64,000 bases of DNA from Ypsolopha sequella (GCA_934047225.1 OW203984.1:5775201-5839200), one strand, 5' to 3'. Counted from the stretch's first letter, positions 22,801 to 33,662 are shown. Program-made: numbers and translations. The notes: generated by a model from the letters alone, not told the origin.

Positions 22801-25800
22801 AGGTTTATAAAGCATGAGTATGAAATTTAATGCACAATTTGTCATGATCTTGCCCAAACAATGTTGAAACAGCATTTTAAGTTGGTTTTGAGAAGATCAT
22901 GACCAATTGTGTGTAGAATTTCAAACTCTTGCTTTATAAACCTTACTAATACTGAACTGTTGGCGTCAATTGCCACATACCAAAATGCTTTATAATTTTT
23001 TATTTCTTAACAAAAAAAAAAACGAAGTTAAGTTATGCACTTTGCGCTAAGCGACTGACATTTAACCTTAAGTACAGCATTCGTTAAGGGTTATATTATA
23101 CATTTCACAGTCAGTACTCGAAAACACCTTGCGACGATGTGTATATTTAGGTGTGAGTGGTCAAGCTACTAAACAAGCAAAGCGTAGCGTAGGCTGACCT
23201 CGTGCCCGCTGGACCGACGGCCTGAAGGACGTTGCGGTTAGCGGCTGGATGAGGATGATGCAGGACCGCCAAGAGTGGCAAACTATTGGAAAGGCTTCTT
23301 TCTGTCCAGCAGTGAACAGAGGCTGATGGACGGATGGACCGTCAAGCGACAAGAGACTTGAAGGAACTCGGCAAATAAGAGTTCTCAGTATAGTGTGCGC
23401 CAATCTTTTAGTCGCCTCTGATTGAGTTACGAGTGCAAGCTTGCGCAGGTACAGTCAAGGAAACAATAATATAAAACGGTTGATTATTAAATGTTTACTT
23501 TAAGTGGGAAGGTGTACTTGTTGTACCTACCTATTTCATTATTTATTTATTATTTTAGTGCGATCTTAACTATATAAATTAAACGCATTAATATAAACAC
23601 CATTTTCCTACATTGTCGCCTTAAAACGCTATAACGTCCGCGAGGCATAACAACAACTATAAACTTTAACAAACTAAATCAACAAAACAACAAATAAAGG
23701 CAACAAAAACAATAATAAACAGATTCAACGATAAACTTAACGAATCATGGAATTTTTTCTTCGAATGTACTTTTCATGGAACGCGCGCGTGTGTAGTGTA
23801 CGGACGTAGCACTAACACTAACGCATAGTGTTGTGTTGACACCTGCTAAATGGCGAGCGGGGGGTTTGGTGTGGCACGCAGGCGGGTGTCCTCCGCGCTC
23901 TCGCTCCTGTAACGTCGTCGCCCTGACACCGTAAAACGGCTATTGCGTCGCCTCGTGCGGCTATCTTCAGAGGCGACTAAAAAATTGGCGCGCACTGTAA
24001 TAAGTTTTAAAATTCGTTTTCCTCTGGATAATTTAATATTTTCAGGTCCCTTTTCGAATGATCACTCACATATTTATAAATTAACCTCATAATTATTACT
24101 AAAACTGTCCTCGTTTCAGGTATTCAAGCGCTCCGGCAATGACCTAATTGTCCGAATGAACATCGAGCTAGTAGAATCCCTGTGCGGTTTCCAGAAGGTT
24201 TGTAACCCTATATCACTCCCATAGTTCACTATAGTTACAGATATCATTATTTTATTTCGGCTACAAGAGAGATGTATTAGAATTATTCTAAATTTAAAAA
24301 CAACACAAAGCTGTAAACATTATTTTAAAGACTTAAAAGTCTTGACACTTACTGGTATATATATATATATATATATATATTGGAAGTATGTATTTTTGTA
24401 AAAAATAACCTTCACTTATTTCCCCAGTACACCCGGCCTAAAAACTCAAGACCAAAAAACAGACTAGACAGACCCTTCTCTAAATATCAGATGATACATT
24501 TAGGTCCATTCGCGATGTTAGTAAAAATATATAATAAAATCCCAGATATAATAAAATGTATTGATAACGAACAGAAATTTAAAAATATAATAAAAAGCAT
24601 CTTAATTAAGAAATGCTATTATTCTCTGCAAGAGTTTTTACAGGATGAGTTTTTAGACGTTAAATGATAAATAATAAGTTCTTAAGGAAAAATGTAATTT
24701 TATATAAATATTAACATAGTTAATATTATGTTAAATTATATTTAAGTTAGTTAAACCATAGACTATTAGTCTATGGTTAAACTAAAATTTGCAATGCCCT
24801 AACTGGGCCATGTTTGAAACTCTGTGATTAATACAACATCTATCTCCATACAATAACATGAGCAATAAAGATTTGAGATTAGTTTAGGAGGTGGTAGAGC
24901 TGGGCCCAACTGTGGAGGTACCACCATCTTACTCGAATACCTCACCTGAAGTTATTCGGGGAAGAGAAAGTGAACAGCTTTCAAACAGGCACAACCAGGC
25001 ACATCACCATGCCTGGAACCGATTGTTGGCGGTACCTATAATTATGCGTCCCCAATTGCCGGCCCTTATAACCTCATGGGACCTAGCGTCGTATATACAA
25101 GTAACAGAAAGGTGTAACCATATTTGAAAAGCTTATTCAGTCAATGGTATAGAACAACTTTTACAATGGAGCCAAATATCAAATCTCAAAAAAAAAATCT
25201 GACCTTCCATATATTTCGACCGAGCGGCATTGCATTTTTCTATGAAACAGTAAAAAATTTGTTTCGAGGTACAGGTTTTGTTCAATAGTAAAAGTTGTTC
25301 TATACCATTGACTGAATAAGCTCTTCAAATATGGTTACACCTTTCTGTTACACGTTGTATAATATATAAACAAAAAAAAAAAAAATCACACATCTTCACA
25401 AATTTTATATTTTGCGTATGGCAAGCCAATTAACCAATTAATATGATTATTCCATGGAGAAAATATCCAGCTTCCGTACTTCCCTTTTTTTTTTTCTTAG
25501 TATGTATTATATCGATTTATTTATACCATAAATATCTCCTAGATTTATAAAGCCAAGGAAACTTGATGTTGCCGAAAACGAGTGTCAATGTGTGTGACCC
25601 ATGCTTATGTGTGTGTAATAGTGGGTACCCTAAATATGTTAAAAACAAACTACCGATAAAGAGGGTGGTCATGAAAACCAACACGTTAAAAATTTTATTT
25701 TTTAGGTTATTGTTCGGACATTTCGGTACAGAACAAGATACCATTTCGATGGAATGTTAGAATGTGCCATTTTTAACTATTTAATTTCAAGATTATGTAA

Positions 25801-28800
25801 AATTTTGATATTGCCGCATCTTGCTCTGAGCCAGGGCGGGAAACTTTACATTTGACGTTTAGAATTCCATACGGCCAAAGAGCCCTTTATCAGTCTAGTT
25901 AAAGAAAAAAAAAACCGGCCAAGTGCGTGTCGGGCCACGCGTAGTGTAGGTTTCCGTAGTTGCCCTGCACAATATGCGGACTTCTCCAAGTACATTTTAT
26001 AAGTTTGTCGACTAATACAGATCGCGTCAAACTTCTAGTACGCTCGGAAGTTGCTCTTCCCAAGAACGACCCATACATTTTGTTCCTGCTGATGTGAATC
26101 GCCCTGTGTTTAGAGGGGACTAAAAGTTTGGCGCGATCTGTACTCGTTAACTTGTAAAGCCTACTTAGCTGTGATAGTTTCCTTTTAATTTCGTTATATA
26201 CCCTACTGCCGTGATTTTTGACACTTGACTCTAACAAAAATTAACACTTTTAAGCTTAATAATTAAGCTCTTCTCACACCCCCATTATTTTTTACATGTA
26301 AGGGAGGGAGGTACCCTAAAAAAAATCTTTTTCAAAATTTTACTGTACCACTTTATCGGCGTGATAAATATATATACCCATGCCAAATTACAGCTTTCTT
26401 GTACTAATAGTCTCTAAGGTAAGCCGCGGACAGACAGACAGACAGACGGACATGGCGAAACTATAAGGGTTCCTTAAGAATAAGAATAAGAAAGCTTTAT
26501 TGTGGCCAACAACATAAATATAAAAACACGTGAGTAAAGTATAATATTATAACAGTAAAATGTAACTACTATATGTCCATAGGAGTGTTATTTGGCTATT
26601 AGGGATGGATATACCGCTATCCATCGGTCCCAGGCATGGTGCGCCTCCTGGTTTTTGCCTGTGATCTGTCCTCTTACTCTCCCCCGAATTACTTCGAGGG
26701 GGTCTCCAAGTATGATGGTGGTACCTCCACAGTCGAGCTCGGCATCAGCTCTACCACCTGATTAACGTGTATCGAGTGCAAAACTCACGGTAGGCCTGCA
26801 GGTCGAGACTGTCGCGTTCGTTTTTATGAAGAGATAGAGAGAGAGAGAGAACTAAGATTGCGGATACTGTACATTTGAGTTAAATAATTTGAGAATTTTG
26901 TTTGCAGGTAATCCGTACCCTGGACGATAGAGACATCGTTGTGACGGTACTTCCGGGAGAGGTGACCAAGCACGGCGAGGTCAAGTGTATCATGAACGAA
27001 GGTACGTCGTTCCGTATATCCGTGTAGTGTCATATAATAGTAGATTATGCACTAAGGGAATAAAGCAGTGTCTTACGTCACGGACGGAATATTGAACCCT
27101 GAGCGTAACGAGGGACTCTAGAGTTAACTCCTGAGCGTAGCGAGGGAGTTATATATAGTCCTGAGTAAAGCGAGGGGTTCAAGCTGCCCAAGACAAAGAC
27201 AGGCTTTATTCCTGAGGAGCATACTCTATTTTTCACACCTTCTGCGAGACAATAAAAAGCTCGACATTTTTTATCAACATTAATAATTCAATAAAATTCA
27301 CTGACAATCACGGCACCAAACACCGTCTTTTGTTTGACATTCTTTGTAAACGCTTTTTTTCTTTTTGTTGAATTCTGCTTATGGTGGTCAGTTCGATTTT
27401 CGAACATACCTCTTTACAATCCCATATGGGCATTTGTTTTCCACGAGTTTCCACGCGAATTTGACGTTCCAAATTTAAATCACTTTAATCCCTAGGGATT
27501 TTCATATAACTTTATATCCCTTGAGATATAATGCGTTACTTTACGTTGAGGTTGCATTATATGTAATTGGACATTGTCGAGCAGGTGGTGTGAAAATCCT
27601 TTTTCGTGTCTAATTCTTACGTCGCGTCGCTTTGTATTTTTTTTAGTATTCAATATAGCGCTCGGTTGTGCTGCAAACTATTTGATATCCGTCCAGAGCC
27701 AAATCCTTTAGTTCTTGGTATCATTCTACTTCTGCTTTTGCATTAAGATGGTCACCGAATTTGACCCTTGGTCTGCCTCGTCCTCTTTTCCCTTCTATTT
27801 TACTATGAGTTATTTACCATCCATCCTATCAGCCATCACTGGACGACACTACACGTTAAATAATGTTTAATGATCAAAATTGTTTTATACTGATTTTCTA
27901 CGAGTTTTAATTTTAATTTTATTGACATTTTATTTTATTTTATTGACATGCTGTTTGTGACATTTTTGAATATTTTTTTTTTCTGTGTTGTATAATGTTG
28001 TGTTTTTTATTTTTTTATTTTTATGGAACCCAGTTCTGAAATAAACGATTTTAATTTTTAATTTAATTTAATTAAAGGATCATGCCTAAGAAGTGCCCGA
28101 AGCACTAAAACTAAAAAAATTAAAGCCTTCAGAATTGGCTTTAAAAGTAGCATAGATAGTAATAAAAAAATACACTTTATATTTTTCGAAATATTTCGAC
28201 CTCATCAGTGAGGCCGTCATCAGTCGATTGATTGACAGTTAAAAGATAAAAAATATATAAAAAAAGTTGATAAATCCTGAATAGGTTATGTTAAAAAAGG
28301 TGAGATGAAAATCAGTTAGGAGGGGAGTATTAGCTGATTAGGTCAGTCGGTAGAGTCTGCCAGTGCTGTCTGTTGAGTCTGTGTGCGCCAAGTGACCAGA
28401 TATATGATGTCTCCCATGTCCTGAGTTCTTATATACAATATACATACAAATAAAATAATCAATTAATATACTATATACAATGCAAATGTCAATAGACTGG
28501 GTGATAAAGTGATGAGACTAAATGACACAACTGAATGAGGGATGTATTTAACAATGTTGTCCAGGTATGCCGATGTACAAGAACCCGTTCGAGAAGGGTC
28601 TGCTGATCCTGCAGTTCCTGGTGAACTTCCCTGCGCGCATCCCTCCGGAGGTGATCCCGGCGCTCGAGAACTGTCTGCCGTCGCGGCCGAGGGTGAGTAG
28701 CTATGTGTCGTCAGGCCTGTTCCACTCCAAGGCTAAAAATATCGATGGCCCGCCCTGGCGCGAACAATTCAATGGGTGAAGAAGGGATAGAGTTACGCGA

Positions 28801-29298
28801 TAGAAAGAGAGGCGCCTTGAAGGGTAGCCACGCAGCGCTGTGCGAGCTGAATTGCACTTTTACTCAAAAATCCTTATAATAATGTGGTCATTATTTTGAC
28901 AACCTTCTTTGAGCTAAGTCAACCTTTCCGCGCTACTTGACTAGGCGCTGGCAAAGTTGTATGGAATTTTAATGCTGATATGAGTTTTAGCCACGAAAAA
29001 TTTCGAATAATCGAAACGGAACATTTATATTCAAAATTTACTCAAAAGTTTCTCAACAAAACCTTTTCTTACTAATATAAAAATGACTTTACTAAGTAAT
29101 TAGGTTGGTAACTTTACTAAAATACAGATTTCTCCGTTTTTACAGATCGAAATCCCCGAACTAGCAGAGGAATGCCAACTAATTGAGCTTGACCCAGAGC
29201 AGGAGAATCGTAGGCGGCGCGCCAACCATGGCGGCGCGGCGTACGATGAAGACGACGAACATCCCGGCATGAACCGCGTCCAATGCGCCACTAGCTAG
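16891..29298 (+). CDS. Droj2: DnaJ homolog subfamily A (type I Hsp40, DNAJA1/Droj2-like), complete
   Basis: Eight coding exons join in frame: 16891-17089, 18496-18743, 19497-19655, 21963-22118, 24120-24197, 26908-27001, 28565-28692 and 29146-29298 (1215 nt, 404 aa; the family is about 400). All introns are GT-AG. Order: J domain (about 5-67) with HPD at 34-36, Gly/Phe linker (68-104) with [12 protein letters not shown], four CxxCxGxG-type zinc modules (CDKCEGRG 139-146, CGTCRGTG 155-162, CSACRGQR 182-189, CKVCQGRK 198-205), substrate-binding domain, and a C terminus NRVQCATS whose CATS is a CaaX farnesylation site. It stimulates Hsp70 ATPase and delivers clients, in the cytosol and at membranes. 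The ATG has a good context (AAAATCATGG). The upstream in-frame ATG at 16819 precedes the splice acceptor and is not used. The third zinc module lacks its final Gly, as is common. Regulation is probably heat-inducible (HSE at 16297). Exon 2 and the later exons are GC-richer than the introns. Confidence 0.95.
17090..18495 (+). other. Hsp40 intron 1
   Basis: GT-AG intron of 1.4 kb. It contains a hAT-like MITE (17354-17618). The rest is AT-rich without recognisable elements. Confidence 0.8.
17354..17618. mobile_element. hAT-like MITE
   Basis: The termini CAGTTTTTTTCAGACTGTGG and ...AAAAACACTG are imperfect inverted repeats of the hAT type (CAGTGTTTTTCAAACT). They are flanked by an 8-bp duplication, GTCTAGAG (17346-17353) and GTCTAGGG (17619-17626), with seven of eight bases matching. 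The interior is non-coding, with GGGTC repeats. Confidence 0.75.
18921..19145 (+). mobile_element. RTE/BovB-like LINE 3' fragment
   Basis: The segment begins TACTAGCCTTTCGCCCGCGG and continues through an AACCGCATCCAAATTCATTG-type block to ACAGACTGACAGACACAAAA, the familiar layout of insect RTE tails. It is non-coding and lies in Hsp40 intron 2. Confidence 0.55.
19186..19350. mobile_element. MITE M1, copy 2
   Basis: Inverted-repeat copy in Hsp40 intron 2. It begins AAAGCCGATTCTGAGGGC and ends with the reverse complement CAGAATCTGCTTT. Confidence 0.85.
19963..20122. mobile_element. MITE M1, copy 3
   Basis: Inverted-repeat copy with arms AAAGCCGATTCTGAAG... and ...CTTCAGAATCAGCT. It lies 108 bases upstream of the solo LTR. 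Confidence 0.85.
20298..20439 (+). promoter_or_regulatory. Array of heat-shock elements in the solo LTR
   Basis: Perfect three-pentamer units are cTTCc aGAAa cTTCt (20298-20312) and cGAAg tTTCt gGAAt (20425-20439). Perfect two-pentamer units are aGAAt aTTCc (20336-20345) and gGAAt aTTCc (20375-20384). The unit nearest the TATA box is 13 bases upstream of it, as in insect hsp70 promoters. Confidence 0.75.
20453..20487 (+). promoter_or_regulatory. TATA box and initiator of the solo LTR
   Basis: TATAAAAA at 20453-20460. The initiator TCATTT (consensus TCAKTY) places its A at 20484, 31 bases downstream of the first T of the TATA box. Confidence 0.65.
20614..20619 (+). terminator. Poly(A) signal of the solo LTR
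   Basis: AATAAA followed by a GT-rich stretch (GTGCCAGTGTTTTGGTGT), as expected at an R/U5 boundary. In the gene-sense orientation it could also cause premature polyadenylation inside the Hsp40 intron. Confidence 0.5.
20686..21085. mobile_element. Inverted-repeat element next to the solo LTR
   Basis: The left end TATACAAGGTGAAAAAGCAA and the right end, read in reverse, TATATACAGGGTGTAAATGC are imperfect inverted repeats over about 35-50 bases, including AGCAAGAATCC / CCAAGAATCC. The interior is non-coding. Confidence 0.5.
21087..21785 (-). mobile_element. Short-TIR element with antisense exon-like frame
   Basis: The ends read TAGACTCTGTCAAGCGA (left) and TAGAGTCTGTCAAGCCGA (right, reverse complement). 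On the minus strand an ATG at 21619 opens [20 protein letters not shown] and continues about 46 codons to a good donor (GTTG|GTAAGTTAG, about 21485). The N-terminal MPKTVHS style is seen in some insect transposon-encoded proteins, but no domain is identifiable. It may be the first exon of a transposon gene whose remainder is lost. Confidence 0.4.
22678..23069. mobile_element. MITE family M2, 392 bp, long inverted repeats
   Basis: The arms extend for more than 120 bases on each side: GGTTAAACGTCATTCGCTTA at left; the right end reads back as AAGGTTAAATGTCAGTCGCT. Both arms contain GGCAATTGACGCCAATAGTT-like blocks. A half copy lies at 62800-62930. Confidence 0.85.
23160..23330 (+). mobile_element. 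LINE C-terminal remnant
   Basis: The plus strand decodes to [20 protein letters not shown] and [12 protein letters not shown], matching the RWTDD...W...AQDR..W signature at the end of RTE-like polyproteins. It is short and broken by a stop. Confidence 0.6.
23392..23996. mobile_element. TIR element M3, copy 1 (605 bp)
   Basis: The terminal inverted repeats are AGTGTGCGCCAATCTTTTAG at left and the reverse complement AGTGCGCGCCAATTTTTTAG at right, continuing into GTCGCCTCTGA. Internal GC-rich sequence (23770-23960) matches 35590-35830 in inverse orientation. It is non-coding. It belongs to a cut-and-paste family without an identified transposase. Confidence 0.85.
24237..24890 (+). mobile_element. 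LINE reverse transcriptase C-terminal remnant
   Basis: Decoded blocks are [45 protein letters not shown] and YNKIPDIIK, ending in [20 protein letters not shown], a common insect non-LTR C terminus. An expanded TA run (24357-24380) sits between the first two and shifts the frame. A poly(A)-type AATAAA lies at about 24865. Confidence 0.65.
24886..25080 (+). repeat. Repeat pair R5, copy 1
   Basis: Matches 26580-26763 in inverse orientation: AGGAGGTGGTAGAGCTG, ACTGTGGAGGTACCACCATC and ACCATGCCTGG-type blocks. Possibly a decayed retrotransposon coding segment. Confidence 0.55.
25091..25360. mobile_element. Palindromic MITE, about 270 bp
   Basis: The left arm (AAGGTGTAACCATATTTGAA then GCTTATTCAGTCAATGGTAT and AGAACAACTTTTAC) is repeated inverted at the right with few differences; the spacer is about 110 bp. 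Confidence 0.85.
25900..26475 (+). repeat. Lepidopteran interspersed repeat
   Basis: It begins AAAAACCGGCCAAGTGCGTG, continues through TCGGGCCACGCGTAGTGTAG, and ends with a GACAGACAGACAGACGGACA run and CTATAAGGGTTCCTT. This layout is familiar from many moth and butterfly genomes. The minus-strand frame inside it is not a gene. Confidence 0.6.
26580..26763 (-). repeat. Repeat pair R5, copy 2
   Basis: Inverse copy of 24886-25080, sharing CAGCTCTACCACCT, GATGGTGGTACCTCCACAGT and CCCAGGCATGGTG. It ends about 145 bases upstream of the acceptor of Hsp40 exon 6. A GA microsatellite lies at 26832-26852. Confidence 0.55.
27002..28564 (+). other. Hsp40 intron 6
   Basis: A 1.56-kb GT-AG intron. At 27090-27180 a degenerate motif (CCTGAGCGTAACGAGGGACT) recurs three times. 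A half copy of MITE M1 lies at 28102-28144, and a GACCTCATCAGTGAGGCCGT hairpin at about 28198-28218. Confidence 0.65.
28102..28144 (-). mobile_element. MITE M1, half copy
   Basis: Only one arm is present (AGCACTAAAACTAAAA... AAAGCCTTCAGAATTGGCT). It is truncated. Confidence 0.6.
28693..29145 (+). other. Hsp40 intron 7
   Basis: A 453-base GT-AG intron with no recognised element. Confidence 0.8.
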
Positions 29299-29817
29299 AC
29301 GTGACGCGGGAGGGGAGAGAACGAAACCACCAGTGGACCGCATGCGCGACTGATCGAAATAACGTAGTTGACTTTTAGAGCTATTTCACTGTCTTTTTCC
29401 TGTGTTCCGAATATAACATTCAAGTGCTTACGTGGATAGGAGCCCGTGTCCTACATTAAGATTTTTATGAAAATTAATTGCGTTTAAAAAGCTAAAAACA
29501 GTAGTCAAATTATTTTTTCGATATCTCAAAAAATGGCGAAGTTATTGGCAATCAAAGTGAGCTTAACGGCATGTCACATGACGTCATCTGGCACGATTGA
29601 AAAGTTCAATATACTGTTATTTTACTACAGGACACGCGGCCTCAAGGATTGTCAAACCATTTTGATTGACTTTACTCACGATCTCTTTGACGATATTCAT
29701 TCATTTATCCTGTAAGCATTTGAGGTTATACCGTGGCTACAGATGATTGCAGAAAACAACAAAACTCGTGTTCATCCGTAATTAAATCCAATGACAGCTG
29801 TGTTGCATTGCTGTAGA

Positions 29818-30349
29818 GTCTACAGTGGTGTCGATTCAGTGTAACACGACTTAACTTATTTGGCAGGACTAACCTTATTTTCAGCGTCCTGTCTTTGTCT
29901 TTTCGATACAGAAAGATATATAGTATGCCTTAATCTAGCTTTTTATTTACAATTACACAATATAACTTGAAAGATATACAATAAAGAAAAGAAAATTATA
30001 ACTTGAAATATATTTCGGCCCTTAGTGGGCCGTCATCAGTCAAGTATTCTTATACTTTTGACTGATGACGGCCCACTAAGGGCCGAAATATATAAATAAA
30101 AGAAAATTATAACTTGAAATATATTTCGGCCCTTAGTGGGCCGTCATCAGTCAAGTATTCTTATACTTATGACTGATGACGGCCCACTAAGGGCCGAAAT
30201 ATATTTCAAGTTATAATTTTCTTTTATTTATTGTATATCTTTCAAGTTATATTGTGCGATACAGAAAGAAAAAAACAGAACACTTAAATTAAGTTAACTC
30301 CTGTGCAATAGGTTAAATCGTGTTACACCGAATTGACACTAGTGTAGAC
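29818..30349. mobile_element. MITE family M4, copy 1, with nested insertion
   Basis: The outer ends GTCTACAGTGGTGTCGATTC and the reverse complement GTCTACACTAGTGTCAATTC enclose arms with GTGTAACACGAC and CTTAACTTATT blocks. An uninterrupted relative of the family lies at 61645-61805. This copy is interrupted by 29917-30256. Confidence 0.8.
29917..30256. mobile_element. Palindromic element nested in MITE M4
   Basis: The insert is flanked by a 13-bp direct repeat CGATACAGAAAGA (29904-29916 and 30257-30269). Inside is a hairpin (29956-30256) built from two head-to-head units of TATTTCGGCCCTTAGTGGGC / CGTCATCAGTCAAG. Confidence 0.75.
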
Positions 30350-32507
30350 TATTTCGGAACGCAGGGTCATATGAGCTTCTCTTCAACGAAAGCGCTTTGG
30401 CTGCTGATATATGACCTAGCTTTGATTCTGTAGGGAAATTTGTAAAGGGAGTTTTATTTTGAAAAATTTTATACATTCATTCATTTTCATTTAAGAGCTG
30501 TGCTCTTGTCAGTGGAGTCCTCTCCATTCGCTTCTGCACTCCGTCTTTTCTTTAACTACTTGATACAACACGAAATTTGCTTTCTCTTTCACTTGATCTA
30601 CGAATGTTCTCCTAGATCTTTCTTTATTTCTTTTCCCCTCTACTTTTCTTTCAATGATGTTTTTTTTTTCAATAAAATATAATATTATCTTAGTAATTTG
30701 GACATAGACTTAATTTTGACTTCAAAATGAATATATTTCAGATATAGGTTTTATCGGTTATAATTAATTTTGAAATTTGTTGACACTCTGATTAAAATTA
30801 AGTTCACAAATATACCTTGGGCCTTTATCTCGGTAAAATTCGTGAATAAAAATCCGTGGACAAATTTAATAAAAAGTGGTGTTTTTACAACATTGGAAAA
30901 CAATTTCGATGTTTTATTTTTTTATTTTCTACAGAACCATAGCTAGGTCTTGAATCATGCTACTTTGAACGAGAGAAAATGCTGTATCAAAAATCTTGTA
31001 TGAGATTTGTTTGTATAGCAAAAAGAAAAGTATTTACCATTAACTTGCCCCGGTGCCTCACTATTTCAATAATATATGATATAACATCGATTTCAAGTTT
31101 GCTATTTGCAAAGTAGAAATTGACAGCAAGTTTGCGAGATATAATCACATAACATAAGTCTTTACGTGTCCGACTTGAAGATGTATTTGTATGGTGAAAA
31201 TAAATGGTGTTGTATTTCTTGTATGTTGGTTTCACATCTTCTCATAAGCAATATTTAGAATTTATTGTATCTTTACTTTTTCGTTGTACGGCTATATTAG
31301 AATACGGGTATAGCAATCTGGGCTGTGGTTTTTACCAACCATAGACAAATGCAAGAACCCACGTGATCTACGGACGCACGTATCAGGCGTCCCCCTGCTT
31401 TGCGGGATTTGAATTTAGTACCTCCTGGGGTAAGAAGCGACGGCAATCCTAGATCAACTATTTTTATTTCAATCAGTGTTGAAAAGTGAATAAAATCTTC
31501 CAGAACAATAGATTTTAAACGAGCTTTCATGATTAAATAAATATTTTAAATTTTGGCTTTCTTTGTTTGCAATTGTATGCAAATTAATGAAGCCAAATCG
31601 TTAAAATGGTGTATAGGACCTGGCATGTTGCAGTGGCATTGCTGTGATTTTTTTGATGTTTTTATTTCTTTTAGATAATCTGTGTTCGTAAGTTATATGT
31701 ATTTGTTTAGATCGGTTGGGTAGCGTGACCAATTTCGTTTTTAGGTATTTTCATTAAAACATTAATGTATTATTTCACATAATTATTTATCTACTACATA
31801 GTAACTATGTATTATGGTATGGTATCATCTATTATGTAGTGCAATACAAAAGCATTGCTTTAGTTTAATACTGTATATGTTCAATTAGGAGTTTTTGCAC
31901 AGAAAATATTTATACATGTATGTAACAGGCTGTTCTTTTGTTCGACACCTTCCGTTACATTACAGGGGTGGTAATACACACGATACCGACCGATGATGCC
32001 AAAAAATACAAAATGGGTAGATCCAATAGTATTTTGTGCAACTTTGACATAATGTAAGACATGACGCCGGCCCCAAAGTAGGCCGAAATATATTACAAAA
32101 ATATCTTTTTATATGCTTTTTTCTACTTCTATAAAAAATTCATGAAAAGCTCTATGTATCAATATATAATATTTATTTCAATGCAAGACATTGGATCACG
32201 AGTGCTTGTGACGGAAAACAAACGAAGTGAGTTTCGTAATATACTTGCTTGAGTGTCCCAATGTCTAATTATGTCCAGTTGCACACAATACTTTGTCTGC
32301 GACCATCAAAAACAATTTCAAGAAAAATAAGAAAAAAGACACTCGTCATGATATTGTAGTGATACTCGTCATGATACTCTGAGCCTATAGGATGTAGACC
32401 AATCAAAAGCGACAGAGTAAAGAAGGCGTGGCTTAAAAAATTAAGACAGACAATTATCGCTTGTGATTGGTTCTCTACCGGTGTTATAATAAATTTGTAT
32501 TATAATG

Positions 32508-32940
32508 TAATAATAGGTCTTTGCACATGTAATTGCCGAAATTTTTTTTAGATTCAGGCGGTCATAATCCCTGTAATTCAATAGCTATTTCCGTTATTTG
32601 TTTTTTGTATGAAAGTTGATACCAAGGTTTTTACATTTACGTATTAAATTTTGTTTTTATTGTCAGTTTGATAACCAAAATTAAATCTTCAAAAACAGTT
32701 CCGTCATAAAAGCCCTCCAATTCCATGATAAGATTCGTAATAATTTTTTACAGCTGACACTTTTCAAAAATTAAATTGATGTTGCTGTTAGCTTAATGTT
32801 GTCTCGTTCATACACAAAAGAGATTATATAATTTGGATTTGTCATTCCTAAAAAAATGCAAAAATGTTAGTACCGAAAATTGAGTTTCCTCCAAATTCTC
32901 TATACAAAATGGTAGTTTCATATGTAAAGACCTATTACAT
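32508..32940. mobile_element. Inverted-repeat element
   Basis: The ends TAATAGGTCTTTGCACATG and the reverse complement TAATAGGTCTTTACATATG form a TIR of about 19 bp around a non-coding 390-bp interior. Confidence 0.6.
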
Positions 32941-32992
32941 CCGTCAAATAGCGTAGGAACTTACATCTTTTGATGTTGTAGTTACCTCATTG

Positions 32993-33247
32993 CAGTATAT
33001 AAGGTCTTCAATTTAAATTGAAAGTAATTTAGGAGGTGATTCAGTATCGTTAATACATCACATTCCACTACAAAGCACTTTTTTTTCACTTCTCAGTACA
33101 AAGTGGTCCGATCAGCTGACTTAGTTTGTATTGACAAATGAAGAAAAAGTTCGCGCAAAAAAAAGTAATTTGCAGTGGAATGTGATGTTTTAACGATACT
33201 GAATCACCTCCTAAATTACTTTCAATTTAAATTGAAATACCTTATAT
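32993..33247. mobile_element. Palindromic MITE with about 80-bp arms
   Basis: The left arm runs from ATAAGGTCTTCAATTTAAAT through TAATTTAGGAGGTGATTCAG to CACATTCCACT. The right arm is its near-exact reverse complement. The spacer is about 90 bp. Confidence 0.8.
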
Positions 33248-33662
33248 AGAGACATTAAGCTTTGTGTTCAACGTGTGTCGGAAGTTGAAGATCAAATTAA
33301 CAACCTGTGTAAATATTCTAACAGATTGTATGAAGCCATGCAATATGTAACCAAATCTTTTTAATTTTGTGTGTTCGACAGCATAGGAACCTATGTAAAT
33401 AACAAAGACATCCCTTTTGATTTTGAAGCATGTAGAAAATAATTATTGGTTGTCGGTCAGAATAGTTTTATGTTCATAAGGACATGTGAGGTCCCAAAAT
33501 CCTATCACTACATTAAACTTATACCTGAATGCTTATCTAATTCCATTCTGTGTAACGAATATTTATGAATTTACACCTAGTTTTAAACAAATAAACTCTT
33601 TTGTCTCAATTTCTTGGTTTTATTTGATGAAAATAACATATGAAAGGTAATGGAAAACACAA

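Larger units (their letters stand above)
22119..24119 (+). other. Hsp40 intron 4
   Basis: A 2.0-kb GT-AG intron containing an inverted-repeat MITE (22678-23069), a LINE fragment (23160-23330) and a TIR element (23392-23996). DNA at 22119-22677 is AT-rich without recognisable elements. Confidence 0.75.
24198..26907 (+). other. Hsp40 intron 5
   Basis: A 2.7-kb GT-AG intron containing a LINE tail (24237-24890), an inverted pair of related repeats (24886-25080, 26580-26763), a palindromic MITE (25091-25360) and a lepidopteran repeat (25900-26475). The stretch 25440-25760 has a minus-strand frame beginning [11 protein letters not shown], vaguely THAP-like but unsupported. Confidence 0.7.

Noticed and set aside
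25517..25744. Minus-strand frame beginning [12 protein letters not shown], possible THAP domain
   Set aside because: Only the first residues resemble THAP; the following conserved histidine, tryptophan and second cysteine are absent.
25899..26237. 112-codon minus-strand frame
   Set aside because: It is fully contained in a common lepidopteran non-coding repeat.
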